A stretch of 64,000 nucleotides of DNA, from NCBI GenBank assembly GCA_028673005.1, contig CM054116.1, forward strand, positions 35,622,854-35,686,853, in the 5' to 3' direction. Under the pieces are notes generated by a model. That model made no database searches, was not told where the DNA came from, and was given only the letters and a program-made list of their open reading frames with translations. A program made the translations under genes and the position numbers. Position 1 is the stretch's first letter, and each line of letters begins with the position of its first letter. The stretch comes from Tanypteryx hageni (taxonomy: Eukaryota > Arthropoda > Insecta > Odonata > Petaluridae). Positions 32,801 to 44,415 of the stretch are shown here, one piece after another.

Positions 32801-33310
32801 TTCTCCGCTCTTCCTTCTGCCTCAAGAAGCTAGGATTTTCTTTCTCCCTCCTCTTTCCTTTCTCTTACTCCTCTTTCTCTTTCCCATTCCACGGCAACAT
32901 CCTTTTCCTCCAATCTCCTTTCTCCCCTCCCCTACCTCTTTCCTTTCCTCCTCCCCCTCCTCTCTCCCCACCTCTACAACCCCTCGTTCTCCCGCCGACA
33001 GAAAATTGGCCCACAGGTGGGGGCCCTGCGTAAGATGGCCGCGGTGAGGAAAGAATCCCTTCTTTTGCCATGTACACACATACGAACACACGCACACACA
33101 TACGAACACACACGCATGCACGCATTCACTCGACGGCCCTTTCGAAATTTCATGTGATGACAATGCGGTGAGTGATGTTATGAATGGGGATGGAGCAAGG
33201 ACAGGATAGGAGAGCCCTCTGGAGAGAGAGGGAGGAAGCTTCGGAGGTGGGAGAGGGAAGAGGAGGGAGGGAGCGGAAGGGAGAAGGAGTGTTGTGGAGG
33301 GTAGAGCTTT
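32801..33310. repeat. Pyrimidine-rich, (CA)n, then purine-rich block
   Basis: CT/CCT-rich + strand at 32810-33000, an ACACA/CGCACACACATACG microsatellite at about 33073-33122, and GA/GGGAGG-rich sequence at 33180-33310. Overlapping open frames up to 113 residues are compositional. Confidence 0.7.
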
Positions 33311-33549
33311 TACTTCCCCGAGAGATCCTATGGAAACTCCGAGGACCGTTCTCTAATTTCCCTCGTACGTCTTTCAGAGGTAGCCACTCGTCATTATGTT
33401 CCAAGAAAAGGCCGCAAAGCGGATGGCCAATCTATGTTGGAACTACTTCCGCTCTCCTTCGAATCGTTTTTTTGTGTGGGGGATGGAGTTAAGAAGGAGG
33501 GCGATAACAACTTCCCGACGGGAAATCGCAACGAATAAGGTATTGAACC

Positions 33550-33815
33550 ATTCAAGCGCCATTTAAAAACTCGCTTATACTTTCACTTTGGCGTCTATCT
33601 GTGCACTTGCTTAAATTGAAATTGTGACAAAACCTTAAAGGATAGAGATCTGAAACTTGAATGGTAGATTTATTTACTGCTGTCATTTGCTTTTCTTTCG
33701 ATTTGACTTTTAAAAAATATACAAGTTCGGATTGGAACCCACTGAATTTTTTTTTATATGTCCGAAGATGTGAAAGATGGAAAGCTGAAACCGTACATTT
33801 TCACATTGATGCCAC
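33550..33815 (+). repeat. Dispersed repeat C (inverted copy at 12.2-12.4 kb)
   Basis: Reverse-complement match to 12165-12440. Landmarks are GCACTTGCTTAAATTGAAAT, TTTCACTTTGGCGTCTATCT and a GTGAAAGATGGAAAGCTGAAA-like stretch against TTTCATC...GAAAGCTT. A more diverged relative lies at 8745-9060. No coding frame. Confidence 0.65.
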
Positions 33816-34729
33816 TTAAAAACGAGGCTCTAGAGACAAAATATATGACGGTATAGCCACATTTAAAAAAATAAAAAACGCGCAAATTTTATCCATGTTC
33901 ATCTATAACATTACTTTTTACATTAATCGCAATGATATTTTGCGGAGAAGAAAATTTGAGTAATTTCCTCTGAAAGGTTTCTTAATAATCTAAATAAATT
34001 TTCTTGCATCGTCAAATTCAATTTTTCGGATATCCGCAATCTGTTACTCGTTTAAATGGGAAATGTCTTGCTAGTTTAGTCGATTATTAGTCATTCTCGT
34101 TACAAAATTTAAGCTCAAAAAAGCTTTAAAGATTGCTTCCGATACAAAAAATGTGAGTTTGTTTTTAATTAAAGAGGGCAGAACAAATGAAAGAGGTGAA
34201 TGGAAACTGAGAAGAGCGACAGCCTGAATGCCTCTTTGTTCACGACGGTAAAGAGGCAGACTTTGTTGAAAGTGCTTTATCGCTATATCCCGAAACGAGT
34301 CCAAACGACCGATTCAGTTTTACAAACATATTGGTTACTATTAATTAATTAATACTACGAATTTCCCAACAAAGACAGTGCTCAACTCATGATAAGATAT
34401 ATTTGCAACGTTGGTCAACTAATAAGGCACATGTTGAAAATTAACATATTAAAATTACTAATAAAGACATTTAATGCTAATAGGCCGTTCAAAAATTCCA
34501 AATAACCTTTATGAAAATCTGAAAATAAAAATAAAAATTTTCTTTTGGGATGATACCTCGGTAACATGATTCAAACTTGACTGGCCAGTTACGGCTTCAT
34601 TTGCAAAATGTACGAATCGGATAGTGGGTCAAGCGTATTGTCTTTAATAGCAGCGCTTTTAACAGAACTTCTCCGAAAAATCGATTTGAAATGCGTGGGC
34701 GGTTCGGGTACCTACGTGTAACCTTTTCG
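33816..34729. other. AT-rich DNA, no gene seen
   Basis: Nothing recognisable. Confidence 0.4.
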
Positions 34730-35100
34730 CTAACTTTTTCTCGCTATCCCTCTTCTCCCTCGTTCCCTCTCACCTTCTTCTGTCACTCACCGCCCCCATC
34801 CCTCTCTCCAAGTCTCTTATTCCCCCTCTCTCTCTCCCTGCACAACCCTTTCCCTCCTATCTGTCTCAAGTCGTCTCCGCCATCACTCCCTCTATCTCTC
34901 TCAGTCAAACCTCGAGTGTCCCTACAGCACTCTGCCACGCCACCTCTCACGCCCTGTCAGTCCGCGCGCTCTAGCACATACTTTTTAAATTCTCTCCTCC
35001 CCCTTTCCGCTCGCTTCCTTCAGTCCTCCTTGAGCCTCACACCGCCGTCCTCAACCCAACCTTCCTTTTTCTCTTCAGATCCTCAGTTACGACTTCTCAC
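34730..35100. repeat. Pyrimidine-rich block
   Basis: C/T-rich + strand (CTCTCC, CCCTCTCTC). The 142-residue open frame at 34691-35119 is a Ser/Leu/Pro composition artefact. Confidence 0.7.
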
Positions 35101-37369
35101 GGCCCGACGTTTGCCATAAAGCGCGTATAAGGGTTTTGGTTGTCGCGCCCAACTGGCGAGTTAAGAGGATTCCTCAAGGTATCATCCCAGAAACCCATAA
35201 GTTTCGTGAAATCTTTCGTTTCTCCTTTATCTCTCTCAACTTCTTTTCCAATGGCTGGTTCCTTTTTTGAAGGAGGACTGTTTAAGTACCTATTTGTAAT
35301 CACAGTTAAAGGTTTCTCGGGTCGACTCTTGCTCATCTCTTTTACGACTCAACGTTCGATATCCTTCCTTAGCCGTAAGATGGAGTTAGCGTCACGTGCA
35401 GTGTGACATGGAGATTTGTATCAGGAAAGGATTTTCATCTCCTCGTTTTGGTCTAGACTGGATTTTATGGAGCAGGTTTGTGGCAGGTTTCATTTGAAGC
35501 GATTTTTATCTAGCTTCATTATACGTGTTAACTGAACCGTTGACTCCCACGCCGAGTTATTAGTTTCCTTTGGAGTAAAAGTAAAAAGGAATGCTTTCAG
35601 CCAGCAGGCATGGGCAAGGGTGACATATTAGGGTGTAGGATATGTGTTCAGGTGAAAAATTCGGAAACTTATCTATATACTAAATTTTGGTGCTTTTGGG
35701 TGATCAAATTAGTTTCCACATTAGCAACAGATACACTAGAAAAAGATTGCATAGCAGGTTAAAAATTGTCATAAAATCCGATTTTATCATAACTTTTTTG
35801 ATTTTTCAGATTAATGATTTTTATATATAAAATGCAGCCTGCACATTCCGATCAAGTTTTGGTACGGAATAGTATTCCCATTGCCTTTTTAGCACAAGGA
35901 TATAATTATTCTTTTAAAAATTGCTTATTTAAGAAACACCATACCTACCACTATGGCCAATACAAAAACGATAAAATTATAATATATGGTTTTGTATAAT
36001 ATACTAGTGATAAGTTTTGTTTTCCCGTGATTTGAAGCAACACTAGCAGAAAAAATTAAAAACTATAAGGGTAGTGCGCAAATAATCACAAAGTATTGTT
36101 GAAAGACAACATTTCTGTAAGTATTTGGTTGTGTACGAATACCTCCGGCAATGTAGCAATCTTTTTTCAATTTACGAATTGCTGCGTCTGAGCAATTACA
36201 TTAATGTCAGTTAAAAACCACTGAGACTTTAAAATTGGAAATAATTTTATCGCGACTTATGAAACCCTTTGCTGAATTAGTTATTATGCATGATATTTTC
36301 TCGCATACGGTATAATGTGTCTAAAGAAGATTAACACTATTATGTTGAATACTTTTTCTTAATCGTTAACTATTAATTGCAGAGAACAGAAATGCATCAA
36401 ACCTGCTGTTTTTTCTTTCCACTTAAAGTTGTAGAGAATATGCGACTACAAATCAGTATTCCATGTGTATAGTGCATTTTATGGTGCTAAAAGAACAAGG
36501 GTGTAAAGATTCACTCCGCGTCGAAGTACTCGCAGTTCCTAAATGCGTTATTTGCGATTTGGTACGGCCTCCACAATGTGTTCACTCCAAGCCTTGCGTG
36601 GAAAAATGTATGACGACCTAGAACTTCAATTGGCATATGCCAATTAATATTATACAAGATTCTGCTTCTGATCACAAATATAAATTAACAAATTACAGTT
36701 TTTATTTATACCACGGAAACAGTTTAATTAGACAAGTTGTATAATTTATTACTGAACCTATTACCAGAAAAATCAAACAAATCGAATTGTATAGAACCCC
36801 CATTTTTTTACCGGCGCTTCCTTGCCTCTTTCTATTTACCCCAAATTTTATTTAAGAAAAGTTAAAATATTTAGGAATTCAACCGCAAAGATTTTCGCAG
36901 CAGCCGAAACAAAAGAACCCATCACTCCGTCTCGGGAGATCCTCTTTTTTCAGGGGCATCCTCCACTCGGTATGAAACTTAGACCTCCCTTTGCAAGGGT
37001 AGAGGGCGTTCGCGGTGCTAAACAAGAGAAGGGCGCCAGGAAGTAATAAAGGGTTAGTGTAACGCACTCGCTCTCGTTGCGCACTTCAAATGTGCCGTCC
37101 CTCTTCCTTCGCCTCCTCCTTCCATCCGGGAGAGCTTTTCGCGGCAATGCTTCTCAAACTATTTGTCTTCCAAATGGAAGGGAAGGCAATGGGGAAGAAA
37201 ATGTTCTGACTTGAATATTCATTAACCCGCAATAAAAAGCAGTATATATACAAAAAGACTGGCGTTTATATGTTTCAGCTGGTTATGCTTGGAGTGCTCA
37301 CATTTTCCTTATGATGCTCGCGATCCAGCAATGGGTCGCGACCCCCACTTTGAAAAACACCGCTTAAAG
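35101..37369. other. 2.3 kb without identifiable gene
   Basis: An 88-residue open frame at 35140-35406 (+) has mixed composition, but I recognise no domain. The rest is AT-rich to about 36880. Opposing open frames in the GC-richer part at 36880-37150 contradict each other. Confidence 0.35.
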
Positions 37370-37980
37370 GGATGGAGGAGGAGAGAACGGAGGGAGACCG
37401 AACGAGTTCGCGGGAAGGAAAAAATAACGAGTTCGCGGCGGGGGATGGCAGTAAAGTTTGGGAAGCCGAAGAGATGGAAAAGGGGGTGGCGGGTGGGAGA
37501 AGAGAGTAAAGGTGGGGGGGGGACTCTGTTCTCAACAGACGCCTTTAGGTGTGGGTGGAAGAGGTGCAAGGAAGAGAGAGAGAGAGAGAGAGAGAAACAG
37601 AACCACAGTAGTACATGCGTGCTTTTCTTTTATTATTTTTCGACAAAGATGCGTTCCTATTGGCGCGGCGGATTCGTGTGAGATGGAGTGGGAGCGAGAA
37701 GACTTGAAAGATGAGGCTTGCCTTTTTCTTTGTCACAGCATAATAGCTGCGGTGGCATTCTTTACGCCTATCGTCCGTAGTTGTTGGGTTCTCAATCTTC
37801 TCATAGCCGGGTGGTCTCGCTGGCCTCACCACCGAAATCTTTTCTTTTTTTCCAATGGCCTATCTCGCCTCGTTCTCTTTCACTCTCTGACTCTTCCTCT
37901 TACCTGCTCTCTCTCCCTCTCTCTCTTTCTCTCTCACCCCTCTCCCTCTCTCCTTCTCGCAACCTATACATTCCTTTCGG
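37370..37980. repeat. Purine-rich block with (GA)n, then pyrimidine-rich tract
   Basis: Purine-rich + strand at 37370-37600 with a GA run at 37573-37595, and CT-rich sequence at about 37850-37970. The 130- and 175-residue open frames spanning it are low-complexity. Confidence 0.7.
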
Positions 37981-39961
37981 TGTGACTTAGATAAAAAATA
38001 CCACTGCCGCCCCCAAACTCATCCGGTCGGAGTGTTTATATCCAGCTGATGAGCTCTCGAATAGTTTTGAGCGTCCGCAGCAACTTATCCTAGGATCTCT
38101 TTCAAAATAAACCTTCGATTCGTTTCGGCTGTAAATTGTGATTCTGAATTCTTCGAGACTCGGATGTTTGTTTGTTTTTATGGGTACATCTTTCACTCCT
38201 TTTAGTGGAGACAGAACTTTGATTTTGTGAATGTAAAGGTCGATTTGTTTAGGCATTCGCTTGGTTTCTCATCGTCGACTGCCCGAAGGAGATCTCCGCC
38301 TCGCACATAAGTTTATGGACTAAGGCAATAGAAAATGAAGTAGGAATTCTTATTTATTTAGTTTTGCCGAAAGAGCGAATTTATTTTCTTTCTGCAGAAA
38401 TAAAGGTTTTTTTCTGACGCGCATTTTTTTATTTTATATTTTTCCTGTAGTCTCCGATAACGAGATTTAACTATATTCAGTCGCAAATAACATCAATAAA
38501 AATATAAAAATTACTTGCAAAAAGATAAAAAAATCGATGGAAGCGTTGACCAAAATGTACAGACGAAATATTTTGTACCTGTACTTATATAGGCAAGTAA
38601 TAATTATAAAATTATAATATTTATGAAAAATAGCTCTTTTCAGCATTTTGATCATTAGTTAGATCTATAGAGCATTAAAAGTATTATTTATAATAATATA
38701 TAATAAAAAATTGTATACTGTCATTTAGGGTTCTTTAAATTAATATAGCAATTTATGTAGCACTTCAGCAATCTATATGTTTATAAGAAATTTTGGGCAT
38801 GATTTTTATAATTTTAAAATTAAATGACATTTCGTAATTTTCAGGAAGCGTATTTAGTGTTAATTTTTAAGTTTCCTTCTAAAATTAATCGAATAGATTT
38901 TTAATTTTCGTGATTAACGTATTAAAATGATATGAAATGTTTCCGGTTTTCTGCCGCTCAAAAAATTTCCATCTCACAGGAGAAAATATTTATTGTCCAT
39001 TTATAGGAGAAATTAAAAACAAGGAGCGCGTATGATTCGGTCATTTATAGGTGTGGACGTAAGACACGCCATGTGGTCTCGCTAGGACCCATCACCGTCA
39101 TCATACTCGAGGACCTCATGGTGTGATGCTACCAGAGGCTCTCGTGCCTCCCAAAGGAGTCGAGAAAGGCCGCTAAAGAGATTCAGACGACGTCAGAGCA
39201 ATGCCTTCGAAAGCCGGAGGTAGTAAAACCCGCGCAGTCGGAACTCAACAGGTAGGCCGTCCGATAAATCACGGTAGCTCCGCAGCCAGCTTCACCTCCT
39301 CCTCCTCTCCCGCATCCCTCCCAATCCCTCGCACCGCATCTTGTAACTCTTCCCTCTCTCACTTATCCTTGCCTCCCATTTCTCCTCCACATTTTTCATT
39401 TCCACTTTGGCGCTCTCAGCCATCTTTGGAATTTTTTCCTCCAACCCTTCGTCCATTTCGCTATCCTGCTTTTTCATACTAATGCAAGGATTAAGGTAGC
39501 AGCAATAGTGTTAAGGATTTTGGTAATATTTTATCTATAAAAACTTTAACGCTGAATGGCATAGTTTAATATCAAGCGTTGATATATGTTTTCAAGTGTA
39601 ATAAAAACGTGCCACCAATACCCTAAAGAAGATTTAGACCAGCGTTGCGGTCATTCACCCTATTCACAATATCGCAGCATTTATATTTATTTGTGATATC
39701 AATTTAAACCTGAGAAAACGAAGTAATGTAGGCATATGAGAGAGCTTAATACGTCCCGTTCTCGATTAAAAGGCACGCCGATAGCACACAATAAACGCCA
39801 TTTATGTATATCAGTGCCTAGGAATAATCATAATAATTCATCTTTAAATTTCATCACTTTCGAACAGAAAGCTTTATAAATTTAGAACGGCACATCTACA
39901 AGCCAAAGTGAAAATGACACCCAAGCCACCCAAAGAAGGAAGAATAACTATTTGTTCCAAA
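37981..39961. other. Unique DNA; weak candidate first exon at 39201-39251
   Basis: Mostly AT-rich. At 39040-39290 a CpG-richer, non-repetitive stretch holds an ATG at 39201 followed by 17 codons (MPSKAGGSKTRAVGTQQ) ending at AACAG|GTAGG, a plausible donor. I can identify no protein family or downstream exon, so this may be chance. A CT-rich patch follows at 39295-39420. Confidence 0.2.
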
Positions 39962-40180
39962 TAGATTACATGATGGTAATTAGGTCAGGCTCAACCCTGT
40001 GGAATTTACTCATCGAGATAGAGAAAGAACTTTGTCACTTGCACAAATTTATTTGGCACGACCGGTTTCACTACGATCGTAGCATCATACGATCGTAGCA
40101 TCATACGATCGTAGTGAAACCGGTCGTGCCAAATAAATTTGTGGAAGTGACAATGTTCTTTCTTTATATAGATTATATGA
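39962..40180. mobile_element. Penelope-like/hammerhead foldback, GAAACCGGTC type
   Basis: Inverted arms of 59 bp (40022-40080 and 40105-40163) with only two mismatches surround a centre built from a 16-bp direct repeat (ACGATCGTAGCATCAT, two copies plus ACGATCGT, 40073-40112). Each arm, read outward from the centre, gives TGATG, a perfectly palindromic CTACGATCGTAG, then TGAAACCGGTC. This has the form of a hammerhead whose helix III is the self-complementary ACCGGT, though the left core is not the canonical CUGAUGA. Candidate imperfect target duplication TAGATTA(C/T)ATGA lies at 39962-39973 and 40169-40180. The 76-residue minus-strand frame here is incidental. Confidence 0.6.
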
Positions 40181-41139
40181 AGTATCAAATCCCATGATTC
40201 GAGCTTCTCGGCGCGTTTCTTATCATTCACGTTCACAGAATTTCTATTAAAATGTTCGTGTCTGTCAAAATATCAAGGAATTCAAAAGCGGCGTTCTTCT
40301 CTTGAACTATCGGGAGGCTTCAACAATTATATATGGAAAACAGTTTTCCTGATATTTCCACTCATCTTCTCTTACAACTTATACACCCCCTCCTATTCAT
40401 TCAGTGGCCAGAGCAATGATTACTTAATGATTACTAGTGAGAAAGAAATGAACTCCTTTTGGCGCGGGAGCTCACCAGCAAGCGCCTTTGAGAGACTTAC
40501 TAATTTGGACGTTGATATAGCGCACCGCCGTGATTTATTCTTCGAATGGGGTCAGATTGAATTAGTCAGAAACGTCGCCTTTGGGTGGGTTGGTCGGTAA
40601 AGAAAGAGAAAATGGAAGGAAGGAGTGACCGCAACGCCGTAGAAAAAGAATTACGGTTCTGCTAGGTCAGTGGCGTGCGGCGTCGGGGCGCTGTGAAAAG
40701 CCAGATGGGCGGCGGTAACTCGAACATCGTTTAGGGAATTATAAATTATGGCATTTACCCACGTCGCCACCTCCAGTATTCTCGCGAACGAATGCAGGCT
40801 GCTTAAATGGGATAGGCATATATGGTTGTTTGATTTTGACTACTCTGCTGTTTCCCATTTTATTAACGCCGTTTATGACATCTACCGATAAATGGCATAT
40901 GAGCAGTGTTCAATCTAATTTTCTAAAGTCCTGCGCGGTCGGCCAAACAGTGAGCAGCAGTTGTAAATTGTGAACCCAAAAGTCAAGGATTCCATGGGCT
41001 CCCCACGATGTGAAAGAAGAGTTTTGTCTATGAATGATGTCACGGAAACTATAAATATTCTTCATTTTAAAAAAGGAACGCCTTGTTTAATGTTCTCTGC
41101 GATTTTTCATGTGATATTTTTTTACTTGAACGCGGGAAA
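40181..41139. other. Unique DNA, no gene seen
   Basis: Mixed composition. A GC-richer patch at 40660-40800 shows no domain. Confidence 0.35.
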
Positions 41140-41208
41140 AAGTTGTTGTGCGCGGAGAGAAAATAACCGTGCGCGGCCGCGCACCCGCGCAGCTTAGAGG
41201 GAACACTG
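41140..41208 (-). mobile_element. Possible hAT terminal fragment
   Basis: Read from 41208 on the minus strand the sequence begins CAGTGTTCCCTCTAAGCTGC, followed by CpG-rich GCGC runs. CAGTGTTCCCTCTAA is a terminus I associate with some hAT-type elements. No left end or 8-bp duplication was found. Confidence 0.35.
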
Positions 41209-41539
41209 GCAACGAGAAAAAATTAAAATACTTTAAAGAAAAAGAAATGTTCACCTATTCCAGTTCTATTAACTATATAGCAAAAGTAGTTCTACTGGAG
41301 TCATTGTGTTGGTAGCCCGTCAGCGAAGATAAGAGATTTTGAAAGCGTGAACGTCCTTCAAAAGGAGCGGGTTTCTGGAGGGAAGAGTGGTTCACTTTAA
41401 AATGGAAAAAATGGCTATGCTGGTGATTGCGGCAGCAAAGGAGGGAGAAAAGAATGTGGTAAGGAGAACGGAAGGGAAGGAGAAATGCTTTCATGCCACA
41501 CGTCATATGTGCTTGCATGGCGCTATGAAAATGTAGTCC
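41209..41539. other. Unique spacer, no gene seen
   Basis: Nothing recognised apart from a compositional 81-residue open frame. Confidence 0.35.
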
Positions 41540-41900
41540 CGTCCAGCCCTTCTTTACTCCTGGAGCAAGCGAGGAGACGGAACAAAGGGAGGGATGTCGG
41601 CTGCTGGTGGGCAGGGCTTAAGGAGGGAAATATTGCAGAAGGGGAGGAGAAATAGAGAAGGGAGAGAGGCAGAGAGGTAAAGGAAATAGAATATGTGGAA
41701 GAGAAAAGGGAGAGCGAAGAAGTGGAGACGGCCGGCAGACACAGCCAATCAGTTGTAATCAACATCAAGTTTTGTTATGACGAGCCAAATGCGCAACGAA
41801 ACCACATATCTTGAACTGAATGTATTCCAGAAAAATTATTCTAATTTTTTTCATCGCATCACGTTAACTTCATGTTTTCTCGTATGAAGTTAAATTTCTT

Positions 41901-41981
<81 letters not shown>

Positions 41982-42190
41982 GTGAACGAGTAACAAGTGG
42001 CGACTGGAGATAGAATTTGGGAGAGAGGGGAAAATGTTGGAAAGAGTGCGCAATTGGGGAAGAAGGTGAGGATTGAGAGAAAAAGCGCGGCTGCCATATC
42101 TATCCCATCAACCACTGCGCGGCAAAGAGGGAAAGAGTGACCGAGCGTGCACATATAAATGGACATGAGGAAGAGGAGAATAGGGAGATT
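41540..42190. repeat. Purine-rich blocks flanking a (AT)n microsatellite
   Basis: Purine-rich + strand at about 41560-41740 and 42000-42190, with an (AT)n run of about 35 units at 41909-41979 between them. Confidence 0.8.
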
Positions 42191-43633
42191 TTTTTTTATT
42201 CTCTGACAAATAAGTGGTTTATACATGTTATAACAATGGAAGTGGTTGCAAAGAGACAGGCATTTGTTCATTCTGCCGTTAAGACAAAATTTTAAGAATA
42301 TATGAACTTTTCGGATTGGTAAACACGTCTATTTAAAATATAAATAATTCGCGACCTACCGGATAAAATCCAGTTCATTATTTTCCGAGAAAATGCTAAA
42401 TATAGATTTTAAGAGGATGTTAGGAGGAACACGAAAGATATGTGTGATGCGATCTAAAGCGAAATTTAAGGTGAGATTTCTAAGGATAAGCCTTTTCACT
42501 AATACTTTGCTTCAGAAATAAGAACAGAGATCCAATAAAATTTCCAATCGTTCTGTTATAAACAGAGGAGAATCAATACTTCCTACAGTGTTTCATTTCT
42601 TATTGCGTCAATAAATACCTCCGATCGTATGAGCTCAAGGAAACTAACATGCAAACAGTCATTTAAAAACAGCTAAGCATTTCCTGTCAATGAACCGTTA
42701 AAAGACTGATTCAAAAGTTTAGGTCACGCGTGGCAGAGGAATGACCGATCATGGACCCAGATGTGGCTATATGAAGCAGAAGTCAACCATAAAGCTTTTT
42801 TTTCGGACAAGCTGAGCAATAAATAAATTAAAGATGGATATTTTAAAAGACAAAAATATAAAAGTTGAAAATAAGCAATTTTTCTGAAGGTAGAAAATTA
42901 TGTGATTATTTATTTAATATTGGAGGTGAAAGTCAAATTTATGTAAATGGTAGGTTATGGAATGAGTTCATTGGCTATAAAAGACTAATAAGAAGAATTT
43001 TCTACTTTTAATATAAATGTAATTCGCGAATTTTAGATTTATAAACGTTATAGTTATTTAAAATAAAAACATTATAAAACAATGAAAAAACAAAAAATCT
43101 CAAATACAGTCTAATGAAATTGATATTAGCACTTCCAATACCGTCTAGCATGAGTGTCATCTAAATTTCATATGATTCGGCAGATTTAACTTCGTGTGTC
43201 TCGTAAGTCTTACTTTGAATTAAAAGTTACAATGCATGGGCAGACGCAGGTTTCGTCCGAATAATTTTATTTCCCATTTCCTATGAATGAACGCAAGATG
43301 TATTATGGCAATCTGATTACGCAAATGTTATAATATAGCATTAAAGCGTAAAACTAGTTTATCGTGGCAGGTATTTGGGTAAATTACACGAATGGCATAA
43401 CTTTCGGCAGCAAAACAAAAAGTAAAGAGTCACAATCACAAGAAAGTATTGCGTTTTTGGGATATTGCGTCACGGTCCATCACGAACACTGCTCCTATAT
43501 CCTAAGAATTCGTTGGAGGATTATAAACACGTCTATCGTCATTATTATTTCTATTAAAGGCCAATTTAATCTGTCTCATTCTTCCACCATCAATCAAAAA
43601 TCTTAATTTTTCTTAATTATCCTCTCGTAAATT
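42191..43633. other. AT-rich DNA, no gene seen
   Basis: Unique AT-rich sequence. An 80-residue open frame at 43364-43606 (+) shows no motif. Confidence 0.4.
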
Positions 43634-44092
43634 TCAATAGTGAGAATTATAATGAGAAACTTCACTTAAACCTAAAGCTATCATATCCATAATCTTTTGT
43701 TTGCAATGAGATTTAATTGATTTTTGCATTCTAATTGCTAGTAACTTATCAGAATCATAAATATAGAGGTCAGCAAATCTTGTTAGATTTGCTGAATTCA
43801 TGTTTAAAATCATTTGAGGATTCAAATAAGTATTAATGGGAACATTCACAAAGGTTCTGTGGTGGATTTGTCCTGAAATTTCGCGACAAAAAGGCCCTGT
43901 ACTTTGAATATCATTAATATTTGCACTTGAAGATGCATAAGCATCTGCGTTGTTAAATTGTCGAACGAATTCGAGAGAATTTTTGCATAAATCATGTTGC
44001 GTGAATAACGCCAGTGAGTTAGGTGGAAAATCATATGGAAATGCTGATAGTAGTACTATTTTACTATAATGACAGCAATTTGACTTTTCATT
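43634..44092 (-). pseudogene. Helitron protein, Helitron-like N region (fragment)
   Basis: An uninterrupted 153-codon minus-strand frame (44092 to the stop at 43634). It begins NEKSNCCHYSKIVL, continues FPPNSLALFTQ, EFVRQFNNADAYASSSANI and GPFCREISGQIHHRT, and ends with FADLYIYDSDKLLAIRMQ. These blocks follow the order of the Helitron-like N-terminal region (a CC-H-GKV motif, PPP-L, F--IR-YN-AFA-S, a G--YH-IG-like segment, then A-LYIYD--AL--RM). The usual GKV is replaced by SKI. The Rep catalytic HUH motifs and helicase that should follow are not found before 43.6 kb, and the frame has no Met start, so it is a truncated relic. The 44227-44415 frame fits as its N-terminal exon or segment. Confidence 0.7.
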
Positions 44093-44226
44093 CTAAAAAT
44101 GCAATAAATAAAACTAACTAAAAACTACTTAAAATGGAATAACTACATGACACATAGGACCTAGGGAATGTACTAGTGGTGAGAAATCATTAAAACAACC
44201 ACTGAAAAATGAAACTTGTGATCATA

Positions 44227-44415
44227 TTAGTCGACTCTCTTGATAACGAACTCTTCTGTTTCATTAATTCTTGCTTGATTTTGTTTATAATATTGCCTTG
44301 ATCTATACACAATTTCTCGATATCGCAAATGATAACGTTCACCGTTTTGTGAATTGATCTTATCACGATTCCTTTCTCTATATAGCCGAAAATATTCGGC
44401 TCTTGAATTACCCAT
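44227..44415 (-). pseudogene. Helitron ORF N-terminal Arg/Tyr-rich segment
   Basis: A 62-codon frame starting MGNSRAEYFRLYRERNRD, with repeated RYR/YRxR units (RYHLRYREIVYRSRQYYKQN). It resembles the repetitive basic leader found ahead of the Helitron-like N domain in many arthropod Helitron proteins. It lies 134 bp upstream of, and on the same strand as, the CC-H-containing frame at 43634-44092, and a stop separates the two. The assignment depends mainly on this neighbourhood. Confidence 0.5.

Noticed and set aside
38046..38070. CTGATGAGCTCTCGAATAG as a canonical hammerhead core
   Set aside because: CTGATGAG is present but the required GAAA is GAAT, and no helix I or III partner is visible.
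40073..40112. 16-bp direct repeats as a CRISPR array
   Set aside because: The units are contiguous with no spacers, lie at the centre of an inverted repeat, and the window is eukaryotic.
44171..44180. ACTAGTGGT as another Helitron 3' end
   Set aside because: No hairpin at the 7-nt spacing, and it lies between the two Helitron coding fragments.
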